Shown here piece by piece: positions 16,981 through 23,806 of a DNA stretch of 43,461 bases; the first letter of the stretch is position 1; each line of letters starts with the position of its first letter. Under the pieces are notes generated by a model. It was not told the origin of the DNA and searched no databases. It saw only the letters and a program-made list of their open reading frames with translations. The stretch is taken from NCBI GenBank assembly GCA_030041495.1, contig JASHNT010000119.1, forward strand, positions 1-43,461. The letters are read 5' to 3'. The DNA comes from Bryobacteraceae bacterium. GTDB taxonomy: Bacteria > Acidobacteriota > Terriglobia > Bryobacterales > Bryobacteraceae. A program made the translations under genes and the position numbers.

Positions 16981-17776
16981 GCGGCAGATCGCCATTCGCT
17001 GCCGGAACGTCAGCAAGTGCTTCCGCCGGGACGATGGCGATCCCTACCAAGGACTGCGCTCCAAACTCAGCGGCCTGGTCAATCCCTGGGCCCGAAACCG
17101 GGAGCCTTCCGCCGGAAGCATCGTGTGGGCCTTGCGCGACATCTCGTTCGCCATCCCGGCGGGAGGCGTCTTCGGCGTATTGGGCGCGAACGGCTCAGGC
17201 AAATCCGTGCTGTTGCGGATTTTGGCGCGAGTGACCAAACCTGTTTCCGGACGCGCGGAAGTGCTTGGATCGGTCGGCTCCATTCTCGACCTCGGAGGAA
17301 TGCTGCTGCCGGAGTTGACCGGGAAAGAGACCATCTATCAGCTTGGGACCATCTTGCGCTGCCCGCGCGAAACCATTGTCCGGCGCTTCGATGACATCGT
17401 CGAATTCGCCGGCATCGGGCCGCATCTGCACTCGATCGTCCGCGGTTATTCGGCCGGCACGCAGGTGCGGCTGGCTTTCGCCGTTATGGTGTATCTCGAC
17501 GCCGACGTCGTGCTGCTGGATGAAGCTCTCTCGGTGGCCGATCAGGATTTCCGGCGGCGCTGCCTGGAGCGCATTCGCGAAATGGCCGCGCAGGGCCGCA
17601 CCATCGTTCTGGTCAGCCATGAGCTGGAAATGATGGCCGAGGTCTGCGATCAGGCGTTGGTCCTGGACAAAGGCGAGCTCAAGATGTTCGGCGAGGCGCA
17701 GTCCGTGATCAGTGAATATCGCCGCTGGGTTCCGGCGCCGCTGGGCACGACGATGCGCACGGGGAACCTGAAATGA
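16973..17776 (+). CDS. polysaccharide ABC exporter ATPase (Wzt/KpsT type)
   Basis: 267-aa ATPase. Walker A is GANGSGKS (about 71-78), the signature region is 'YSAGTQVRLAFA' (about 159-170), Walker B is 'VVLLDEALSVAD' (about 179-190), and the H-loop is in 'IVLVSHELEMM'. The signature reads S-A-G-T rather than S-G-G-Q, which is common in Wzt/TagH-type exporters. The length matches the short forms that lack the extra C-terminal O-antigen-binding domain of Wzt from E. coli O8/O9a, so recognition of a capped chain end is not expected. It overlaps the permease by 8 bp and the next glycosyltransferase by 4 bp. Confidence 0.94.
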   Translation: MFERQIAIRCRNVSKCFRRDDGDPYQGLRSKLSGLVNPWARNREPSAGSIVWALRDISFAIPAGGVFGVLGANGSGKSVLLRILARVTKPVSGRAEVLGSVGSILDLGGMLLPELTGKETIYQLGTILRCPRETIVRRFDDIVEFAGIGPHLHSIVRGYSAGTQVRLAFAVMVYLDADVVLLDEALSVADQDFRRRCLERIREMAAQGRTIVLVSHELEMMAEVCDQALVLDKGELKMFGEAQSVISEYRRWVPAPLGTTMRTGNLK

Positions 17777-19014
17777 GCGCCCCAGTAAGCGTACTCGATC
17801 AATCGCGCCAGGCCTCGGGCCAATCCGCAGCGCGGCCCAAGGTTCTTTTCATCTGCCACGACCTGGACCCAAACGGTGGAGACCGCGTGGTAGCGGCGTG
17901 GATGCTCCAGGCTCTCGCTCCGCTCTACGACGTGACCATCCTCACCTGGGCCCAACCCGACTTGGCGGCGCTCGATAAGGCGTTCGGAACGGCGATCAGC
18001 GGTCTGCCGTTTGAGGTGCGCACGCCCTCCCGCGCGATGGGCTGGCTGATCGAGCGGATTCCCGACGACAGTTCCCATCAACGCGCCAACTACCTGGTTC
18101 GGTTGGCAAAGCAACAGCGCCACGAGTTCGATGCGATCGTCTCCTGCACGTTCGAAGCGGAAGTCGGGCAACCGGCGATTCAATATATCCACTATCCCTA
18201 TATCGCGCGCAAGGCTCGCGTCTGGACCGTGCCCGGTGATTCCGGGCCGGCGGATCTTTTGCGCGGGCTGCTTTCCGGGCGAACTCGTCCGTGGATGCTC
18301 ATATCGGGATACTCGTTCGAGCGATTGCGCTCAAATCGGACCTTCTGCAACTCGGAATGGACCTCGCGGGAGCTGGCCTCGCAGTTCGGGATTTCGAGCG
18401 GAGTGTTGTATCCGCCGGCGCCGGGACATTTTCCGGACACTCCGTGGGAGGCGCGCCGCAACGCATTCATTGCCATTGGCCGGCTCCACCCCGTTAAACG
18501 GCAGGACTGGATTATCGAAACTCTGGCGCAGGTTCGCCCTGAGATTCACGATCTGGAGCTGCACATCTGCGGCTTTGCCGACCGCCGGGATTATCTGGAG
18601 CGCCTTCAAGAATTGGCGGCCGCTCACGGGCCATGGGTCCAGATTCATCAGAACCTATCGCGAAACGACATCAGCTCACTGCTGGGACAGTGCCGCTACG
18701 GGATTCACGCCATGGTGGAGGAGCACTTCGGGATCGCTCCCGCCGAGATGGCTCGTGCCGGCTGTATTCCTTTTGTGCACGCGAGCGGCGGCCAGGTGGA
18801 AATTATAGATCGCGACGCGCGGCTGTGCTTCGCCAGCGCCGAAGAAGCCGCGCGGAAAATTCTGGCGGTCATGCGGGACAGCGCAATGCAACAGGCCATC
18901 TGCTCCGCCGTGCTACAGCGCAGTGAGCGGTTTACTCCCGCGGTCTTCGTCGGAGAATTCCAGCGCATCGTTGCGGAATTTCTTTCGAGCCGCAAACGGG
19001 CCGCGGCATTGTGA
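17773..19014 (+). CDS. glycosyltransferase family 4 protein, ALG11-like
   Basis: 413-aa GT-B enzyme. An N-terminal linker is followed by 'KVLFICHDLDPNGGDRVVAA' (about 24-43). 'QPAIQYIHYPYIARKARVW' resembles the Q-Y-x-H-x-P motif of eukaryotic ALG11 alpha-1,2-mannosyltransferases. The donor half has 'FIAIGRLHPVKRQDWIIETL' (about 233-252) and 'VEEHFGIAPAEMARAGCIPF', which holds the E-x7-E-like motif. A mannosyl transfer role is therefore possible but unproven. The start at 17773 overlaps the ATPase stop by 4 bp (ATGA), so it is in the same operon as the exporter. Confidence 0.88.
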   Translation: MSAPVSVLDQSRQASGQSAARPKVLFICHDLDPNGGDRVVAAWMLQALAPLYDVTILTWAQPDLAALDKAFGTAISGLPFEVRTPSRAMGWLIERIPDDSSHQRANYLVRLAKQQRHEFDAIVSCTFEAEVGQPAIQYIHYPYIARKARVWTVPGDSGPADLLRGLLSGRTRPWMLISGYSFERLRSNRTFCNSEWTSRELASQFGISSGVLYPPAPGHFPDTPWEARRNAFIAIGRLHPVKRQDWIIETLAQVRPEIHDLELHICGFADRRDYLERLQELAAAHGPWVQIHQNLSRNDISSLLGQCRYGIHAMVEEHFGIAPAEMARAGCIPFVHASGGQVEIIDRDARLCFASAEEAARKILAVMRDSAMQQAICSAVLQRSERFTPAVFVGEFQRIVAEFLSSRKRAAAL

Positions 19015-19018
19015 AGCC

Positions 19019-19945
19019 GTGCATATCTCCGGATTCAGCATCGCCAACAATGCGGTCCGCCTGGGCTATCCGATCGAGGCGAGCTTGCGGTCCCTGCTGC
19101 CGCTGGTGGACGAAGTGATCTTGAACATCGGCGAAGGGGATCAGGAGACCTGGGATCTGGTGGAGGCGATGCGCGAGCCCAAGATCAAGCCGTTCCGCTC
19201 CTGGTGGGACCCCAATCTTCGTCATGGCGGTCACTTGCTGGCCCAGCAGACCAATCTGGCCTTGGAGCGCTGCCGCGGCGATTGGGGAATGTATCTGCAA
19301 GCGGATGAGGTCCTACATGAGCAGGATTACGATCGCATCCGCAAGGCGATGAGAGACGAATTGGAGCGGTCCTCGGAAGTGCTCTGTTTCCGCTATCGCC
19401 ACTTCTACGGCTCATTCCAAACGGTGCAAGACCATCCGCGGCGCTGGTATTGGCGGGCGGCTCGCGCGGTGAAGCTGGGAATTGGGGTTGCTTCCTGGGG
19501 GGACGCCATGGATTTCTGTGTGCGGTGTCACGGAAGAGAGTGGCTCCCGCGCCAGGCGAACGTCCGTGCCTATATTTACCACTACGGATGGGCGCGCCCT
19601 CCTGAGGTCATGCGGGCCAAGCAGGAGGCCTGGCAGCGTTTGTATCACAACGACGCGGTCATCGAACAGCTTCAGGAGCGGCAAAGCCGCCAACAGATAT
19701 ATTCGGACCTGGGGAACCTGAGGTTTTTCCGGGGTACGCATCCCTCGGTCATGCGCGAGATCGTCGCGCGGCAGAATTGGACTTTCGACCACGGCATCGG
19801 CCGGCAACCGCCGGAGTGGATACGCCGCCCGCGAGTATGGGCCGATCTGTACTGGCATCACCTGTTGCCAGCCGCCGCCCATATGCGGGAGCGGTGGAGA
19901 CGAGTGCGGCTGGAGCGTAAAACGCGCAATCATCCAGCCGGCTAG
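19019..19945 (+). CDS. glycosyltransferase family 2-like protein
   Basis: 308-aa protein if translated from GTG at 19019, 4 bp after the previous stop. The frame is open upstream inside the previous gene, but the sequence only looks like a glycosyltransferase from 'HISGFSIANNAVRLGYPIEA'. 'VDEVILNIGEGDQETWDLV' resembles the first strand of GT2 enzymes. 'WGMYLQADEVLHEQDY' fits the position of the DxD-type motif (here Q-A-D-E). 'YIYHYGWARPPEVMRAKQ' follows near the centre. It resembles glycosyltransferases that carry an Asp-Glu site. It ends on TAG within a CTAG shared with the stop of the convergent GT2 gene (19942-19945). The GTG start lacks a strong ribosome-binding site, so coupling to the upstream gene is likely. 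Confidence 0.82.
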   Translation: MHISGFSIANNAVRLGYPIEASLRSLLPLVDEVILNIGEGDQETWDLVEAMREPKIKPFRSWWDPNLRHGGHLLAQQTNLALERCRGDWGMYLQADEVLHEQDYDRIRKAMRDELERSSEVLCFRYRHFYGSFQTVQDHPRRWYWRAARAVKLGIGVASWGDAMDFCVRCHGREWLPRQANVRAYIYHYGWARPPEVMRAKQEAWQRLYHNDAVIEQLQERQSRQQIYSDLGNLRFFRGTHPSVMREIVARQNWTFDHGIGRQPPEWIRRPRVWADLYWHHLLPAAAHMRERWRRVRLERKTRNHPAG

Positions 19946-20973
19946 GACCGTTCCGGATCGGGCACTCCGGCTTCCGAGCCCATGCGGGCTTTCCGAAGAT
20001 TCAACAGGTGCGCGCCGACCCCCGCAGCGAGTCCGACGGCGCTGTAAATATAACCGAACCAGCACAGGGCGGACGCGCCCAGCATGAACGCGAAGCCATC
20101 GTGCTTATAAGCCGCGCGGAGAAAGCGCGCGTTCAGCGCCAGGAACGCAGCCAGAAGACCGCCGAAAACATACGGCTGCTCCGGAACTGCGCAGGCCGCC
20201 GGCAGCAGGCAGGCGACCGGCACGCTGATGATATTGTGCCACTGCGTGTTCAGGTCGCTGCGGAAGATTCGATTCTCCAGCATTAGCCGGGTCCAGGGAA
20301 TGGCGCGCCCAAAAACGTCCGAATGAACCAGGGTCTTCAAGGAATATCGCTTGCAGTGCGTGAGTTGCAGATCCTTGCACAATCGTACCCGCATTCCCCG
20401 GCGCTGCATGCGGTACCCGATCTCAACGTCCTCCAGGAACCGGCAGTCCGGGTTGAATCCGCCCAACTCTTCGAACGCCTCCTTGCGGATGGCGCCGAAT
20501 CCGCTGCAGAAGGTCGAGGCTTCTTCGCAGGAGGTCTGATGGGTGTGGTGATGCAGCAGATTCTTGTAGCGCGAGACAAAATTTGGCGGCAAGGTTTCAG
20601 CCCGGTAGGAGCCGAATAGGGCCGCAACATCCGGGTTGGCCGACACCTTCGCGGCGACGATTCCCAGAGAATCCGGCTGGATCAGGATGTCCGCGTCCAG
20701 GAAGAAAAGGATCGCGCCGCGCGCCGTGCCCGCACCGACGTTACGAGCGGCGGCCGGTCCGCGGGGCCGCATCGTCTCGATTACCGCACAGGGGAACTGC
20801 CGGGCGATCGCAGCGCTTTGATCTTTGGATCCGTCATCGACCACGATCACTTCGAACGATGGAAACTCTGAGGCAAACAGGGACGCAAGACACCTTTCCA
20901 AATACCCGGCGCCATCCCGCACCGGAACCACCACCGAGATCAGCGGCTCGGTTACCCAGTGATCAGCCGGCAT
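19942..20973 (-). CDS. glycosyltransferase family 2 protein with C-terminal membrane segments
   Basis: 343-aa GT-A enzyme. The N-terminus reads 'LISVVVPVRDGAGYLERCLA' (about 10-29), then 'FEVIVVDDGSKDQSAAIA' and the catalytic-metal motif 'GAILFFLDADILI' (D-x-D, about 90-102). The acceptor-side motif 'FLEDVEIGYRMQRRGMRVRL' (E-D) follows. At least two hydrophobic segments occupy the C-terminal third, so the enzyme is membrane-bound. Its start (ATG ending at 20973) overlaps the upstream GT2 gene by 22 bp. It faces the plus-strand polysaccharide genes. The nucleotide sugar cannot be read from sequence. Confidence 0.9.
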   Translation of the reverse strand: MPADHWVTEPLISVVVPVRDGAGYLERCLASLFASEFPSFEVIVVDDGSKDQSAAIARQFPCAVIETMRPRGPAAARNVGAGTARGAILFFLDADILIQPDSLGIVAAKVSANPDVAALFGSYRAETLPPNFVSRYKNLLHHHTHQTSCEEASTFCSGFGAIRKEAFEELGGFNPDCRFLEDVEIGYRMQRRGMRVRLCKDLQLTHCKRYSLKTLVHSDVFGRAIPWTRLMLENRIFRSDLNTQWHNIISVPVACLLPAACAVPEQPYVFGGLLAAFLALNARFLRAAYKHDGFAFMLGASALCWFGYIYSAVGLAAGVGAHLLNLRKARMGSEAGVPDPERS

Positions 20974-21674
20974 TGGCCTCGATAATTTCTCCTATTTGCT
21001 GCGCCTTCGGCAGAAGGCCGAATTGAGTTGCCGACACGGAGCCGGTTGGACAGTCGGATGCCGAACTTGTGCCGCAGCGGCTCGGTCTCATCCAACACCC
21101 ATTGGTAAACCCACTGCCGCCGGGAACGGTAATAGTACAGCACCGCGTCGATAAAGACCTCGTTCTGAAGCGCGCCGTCATCGCGCATGCGGAGCGCGTA
21201 ATCGACATCCTCTGAGTAGTTGACCTCCGCGAAAGGATAGCGGACCGCGATCTCGCGGCGGATGGGATTCAGATGATAGGGCGGCCGGAAATAGGTATGG
21301 TTGCGGCTGAAATAGTCGCGATAGCGGATGGAGTGGATGAACTCGCGAGGCTTGCCCCCGCGGAATGCAATCTCGCCGCGAATTCCGATGCAGTCGATGC
21401 CGGGGTTCTGCTGGATGGTCCCGCAAATCCGCGCCACGTAATCGCTGCTGACCCGATCGTCGTCGTCGATGAACGCAAGGAAGACGCCGGACGCGCGGGA
21501 CACCAGTTCATTCCGCTTCGCTCCGACCGAGTTCTCGCCGGCATCGGCTAGCCCGAGGATTTCAACCTGGGAGCTCCAACCTCCTTCATGGATCTGGCGG
21601 CTGAGCTCAGCCAGAAGTTCGTTGAACTGAGCACGCCTGGCTTCCAGCGTGGGGATCAACAAACTCAGCACCAT
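20952..21674 (-). CDS. glycosyltransferase family 2 protein, possibly frameshifted at the 3' end
   Basis: 240-aa GT-A type protein from the ATG at 21672-21674; an alternative ATG lies six codons further upstream. 'MVLSLLIPTLEARRAQFNEL' opens the nucleotide-binding strand, 'VFLAFIDDDDRVSSDYVARI' is the metal-binding DDD motif (about 84-103), and 'EVNYSEDVDYALRMRDDG' is the acceptor-side ED motif. From about 21020 the codon pattern weakens and the tail becomes Arg/Asn-rich. The +1 frame there reads 'FGLLPKAQQIGEIIEANAG' and stops at 20963-20965, which looks more like a native end. Either the annotated tail is real or one base is extra. It is upstream of and overlaps the next GT2 gene, so both are in one operon. 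Confidence 0.85.
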   Translation of the reverse strand: MVLSLLIPTLEARRAQFNELLAELSRQIHEGGWSSQVEILGLADAGENSVGAKRNELVSRASGVFLAFIDDDDRVSSDYVARICGTIQQNPGIDCIGIRGEIAFRGGKPREFIHSIRYRDYFSRNHTYFRPPYHLNPIRREIAVRYPFAEVNYSEDVDYALRMRDDGALQNEVFIDAVLYYYRSRRQWVYQWVLDETEPLRHKFGIRLSNRLRVGNSIRPSAEGAANRRNYRGQCRLITG

Positions 21675-21740
21675 CGGTGTTAATCGTAGCACGTGGGCCG
21701 CGGTAAACGGTATGAGAGTGATGAGCCGGCAGAGACGGGA

Positions 21741-21768
21741 TAGTGGGTCAACTTTAGTTGACCCACTA
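21741..21768. repeat. perfect hairpin-forming inverted repeat
   Basis: The arms TAGTGGGTCAAC and GTTGACCCACTA are perfectly complementary. The stem reaches 13 bp if the T-A pair beside the two-base centre is counted. It lies between the subtilase stop (21828, minus) and the GT2 start (21674, minus), so it could stop or shield transcription from the subtilase. There is no T-run after it on either strand, so it is not a classical intrinsic terminator. A regulator-binding palindrome is the alternative. Confidence 0.6.
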
Positions 21769-21827
21769 CTGCAACTTCTTCGGATTGGGCGAGCCCGGAA
21801 CGGTGGAGGGTGTCAACCCATCAGCGC

Positions 21828-23546
21828 TCAATTCTCGCCTTCGCCATCTACGCTGGTTCCCCACGCCGCGGATGTCCCCCATGCTGCGGAGGTGCCCCAT
21901 GCGGCTGACGTGCCCCATGCTGCCGATGTCCCCCACGCCGCGGAGCTCCCCCAAGCCGCGGAGGTGCCCCAGGCTGCCGACGTTCCACCGATGGACTGCA
22001 CAACCTGCGGTCCCCAGACATTCTGAAGACTCCAGATCCCGTTGTTCCAGGTGGATCCGGATGGGTTGATAAACAGCGCCAGATTGAGAAGCGAATTCCA
22101 GTAGACGTTCGGCGACAGCGCTACGCCGAGGGTGCCATTCTGGTTGGCCAGCGCTGCCGTGATGTTAAGATATCCCGCGCCTACCGTGAATACGTCATAG
22201 GTGTCGGTATAGGTTTGGCCGGTAGTCGGATCGGTAGCCGTGCTGAATAGCGGAAAGGTCTTGCGCGCGCTCTGCATCAGCCGGGCTTTCACGGTATCCG
22301 GCGTCAGATTCGGCTGATCCTGGAGCAGAATCGCAGCGGCACCGCTGACCACCGGAGTCGCCATGCTGGTTCCGCTCAGCTCGAAGTAAGTCGGCGGCTC
22401 GGAGTCGCCGGGCTGCATGTAATACGACGGTGGAACGATATTTTCCGGATACTCTTGTGATAGCGTCGACCCCGGGGCCAGCAGGGAGCGCACCAGATTG
22501 CCCGGCGCGACGATATCTGGCTTGACCACATAATCGATCCATGTCGGCCCGCGCGAGCTGTAGCTGGCGATCAGGTCATCGCTGACTTGCGGCGTACCTT
22601 CGGTCTTCATCGCCCCAACAGTGATCGCGTAAGGATCATTGCCGGGCGAGGTGATGGTCGCATATCCATTGCGTCCCAGGTTTCCGGCCGCGACCACGAC
22701 GACGATTCCGTGCTGCCATGCCGAGGTCACCGCCGCGCAGACCGGATCGAAATGGTAGCTCTCGAAAATCGGCCGGCCGAGCGAAAGATTGATCACCCGG
22801 ATGTTGTATTGGTTCTTCAGGCTGATGGCGCGATCGATGCCGGCGATAACGAGGCTGTCCGTCGACATCCCGTTGGCGTCGAGCACGCGCAGATCGATGA
22901 GGTTCGCTTCCGGCGCGATGCCGCGGAAAGTGCGCGTGTACTGCGGACCGCTGGAGGACGCGCCGCTGCCCGCGGCGATCCCCGCCACGTGCGTGCCGTG
23001 GCCGTAGTCGTCCGGATTGGTGTACGGCACGAACTTCTGGCTGTACACGATCCGCGAGGCTAGATCCGGGTGAGGATAGATGCCGCTATCGATAATCGCT
23101 ATGCCGATGCCCTTGCCGGTCCATCCCGCTTGATACGCCAAGTCGGCGTTAGAGGCCGCATCGCTCAAGTCGAGCAATCCCTGAACCGGACGGTCTAGCG
23201 AAACGTAGGCCACCGACGAGTTGTTCGCTAGCGTCGTGATTTGCGACGAGTCGATGGTCGCGGCCAGAGCCGGAAGGTTGGCGTACTGCTGTGTGACCGT
23301 CCCACCCAGGTTGTCGATCAGATTGACCAGATCGTTGAGGATGCTATCGACAGTGCCAAGCAGGTCGCCGATAAGACCGCCCGAGTTGTTGTTCTGATTG
23401 TATTGAACAACGATGTTTACCGGCCCGGAGCCGGCGGCTAACTGAGTTTGCAAGTCGGGCGAGATTTTGGGGTTCTGCGCGAACGAGAGCGCGGTACTGG
23501 CGAGGACACAGGACCAAAGCAGGAGGTTGCGAATTAGCCGTTTCAT
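21828..23546 (-). CDS. secreted subtilisin-like serine protease (S8) with Trp-repeat tail
   Basis: 572-aa exported peptidase. It has a signal peptide (MKRLIRNLLLWSCVLASTAL, cleavage after about residue 23) and an inhibitor-like prodomain (about 25-120). The S8 catalytic domain has Asp153 in 'IAIIDSGIYPHPDL', His183 in 'YGHGTHVAGIAAG' and Ser394 in 'LSGTSMATPVVSGAAA'; the oxyanion Asn region is visible as 'VVVVAAGNLGRNG'. The C-terminus is a tandem of GTSAAW hexapeptides ending in VDGEGEN. I chose the ATG at 23544-23546 because it starts the signal peptide; the frame is open to 23600. No clear ribosome-binding site is seen. It is divergent from the HD-GYP gene. Confidence 0.94.
   Translation of the reverse strand: MKRLIRNLLLWSCVLASTALSFAQNPKISPDLQTQLAAGSGPVNIVVQYNQNNNSGGLIGDLLGTVDSILNDLVNLIDNLGGTVTQQYANLPALAATIDSSQITTLANNSSVAYVSLDRPVQGLLDLSDAASNADLAYQAGWTGKGIGIAIIDSGIYPHPDLASRIVYSQKFVPYTNPDDYGHGTHVAGIAAGSGASSSGPQYTRTFRGIAPEANLIDLRVLDANGMSTDSLVIAGIDRAISLKNQYNIRVINLSLGRPIFESYHFDPVCAAVTSAWQHGIVVVVAAGNLGRNGYATITSPGNDPYAITVGAMKTEGTPQVSDDLIASYSSRGPTWIDYVVKPDIVAPGNLVRSLLAPGSTLSQEYPENIVPPSYYMQPGDSEPPTYFELSGTSMATPVVSGAAAILLQDQPNLTPDTVKARLMQSARKTFPLFSTATDPTTGQTYTDTYDVFTVGAGYLNITAALANQNGTLGVALSPNVYWNSLLNLALFINPSGSTWNNGIWSLQNVWGPQVVQSIGGTSAAWGTSAAWGSSAAWGTSAAWGTSAAWGTSAAWGTSAAWGTSVDGEGEN
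21852..21986 (-). repeat. 18-bp tandem repeat encoding GTSAAW hexapeptides
   Basis: Seven consecutive 18-bp units (21861-21986) plus a partial one (21852-21860) inside the subtilase gene encode GTSAAW, with one GSSAAW. The DNA units vary at synonymous sites, so the amino-acid repeat is conserved more strictly than the DNA. Each unit puts one Trp after two Ala, suggesting a repetitive surface or cell-wall-interacting tail. Confidence 0.9.
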
Positions 23547-23652
23547 ACGGGCCTGGCTAGTGCATCCGTCCCGCCAATCTAGTCCCTCGGGTTTAAACAT
23601 TAGTCTTTCAAGCCGTTAGAAACCTTTCGAGCATCGGTTGGCGGGTGCTTCC

Positions 23653-23804
23653 GGCGTCAGGCTGACGCCCGGCGGCGTCACGCTGGCGCTTGCTAAAGTC
23701 AACGCTACTTAGAACCGATCAAACGAACGACCCATAACTTGCGGGTGCCTTCCGGATGGAGACGCTCGCCTAGAGCCAAGGCGTCAGGTAGACCGAAGGC
23801 GTCA
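23653..23804. promoter_or_regulatory. repeated GCGTCA/TGACGC motifs upstream of the HD-GYP gene
   Basis: A 17-bp palindrome (GGCGTCAG-G-CTGACGCC, 23653-23669) is followed by another GGCGTCA (23674-23680). Two AAGGCGTCA copies (23778-23786 and 23796-23804) are 18 bp apart, the second ending 2 bp before the ATG. The copies next to the start sit where a ribosome-binding site would be. This could be an operator set acting on transcription or translation of the HD-GYP gene. It lies in the divergent gap with the subtilase, so it could affect both. No riboswitch fold was recognised. Confidence 0.45.
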
Positions 23805-23806
23805 AA

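Noticed and set aside
21852-21986. CRISPR-like array
   Set aside because: Units are 18 bp with no spacers and lie inside a coding region in frame.
21649-22026. Plus-strand frame with VPHAAD-type repeats
   Set aside because: It mirrors the GTSAAW repeat of the subtilase, which has the catalytic triad and signal peptide.
23600-23806. c-di-GMP riboswitch before the HD-GYP gene
   Set aside because: The conserved GEMM sequence pattern is not present; only short repeated motifs are seen.
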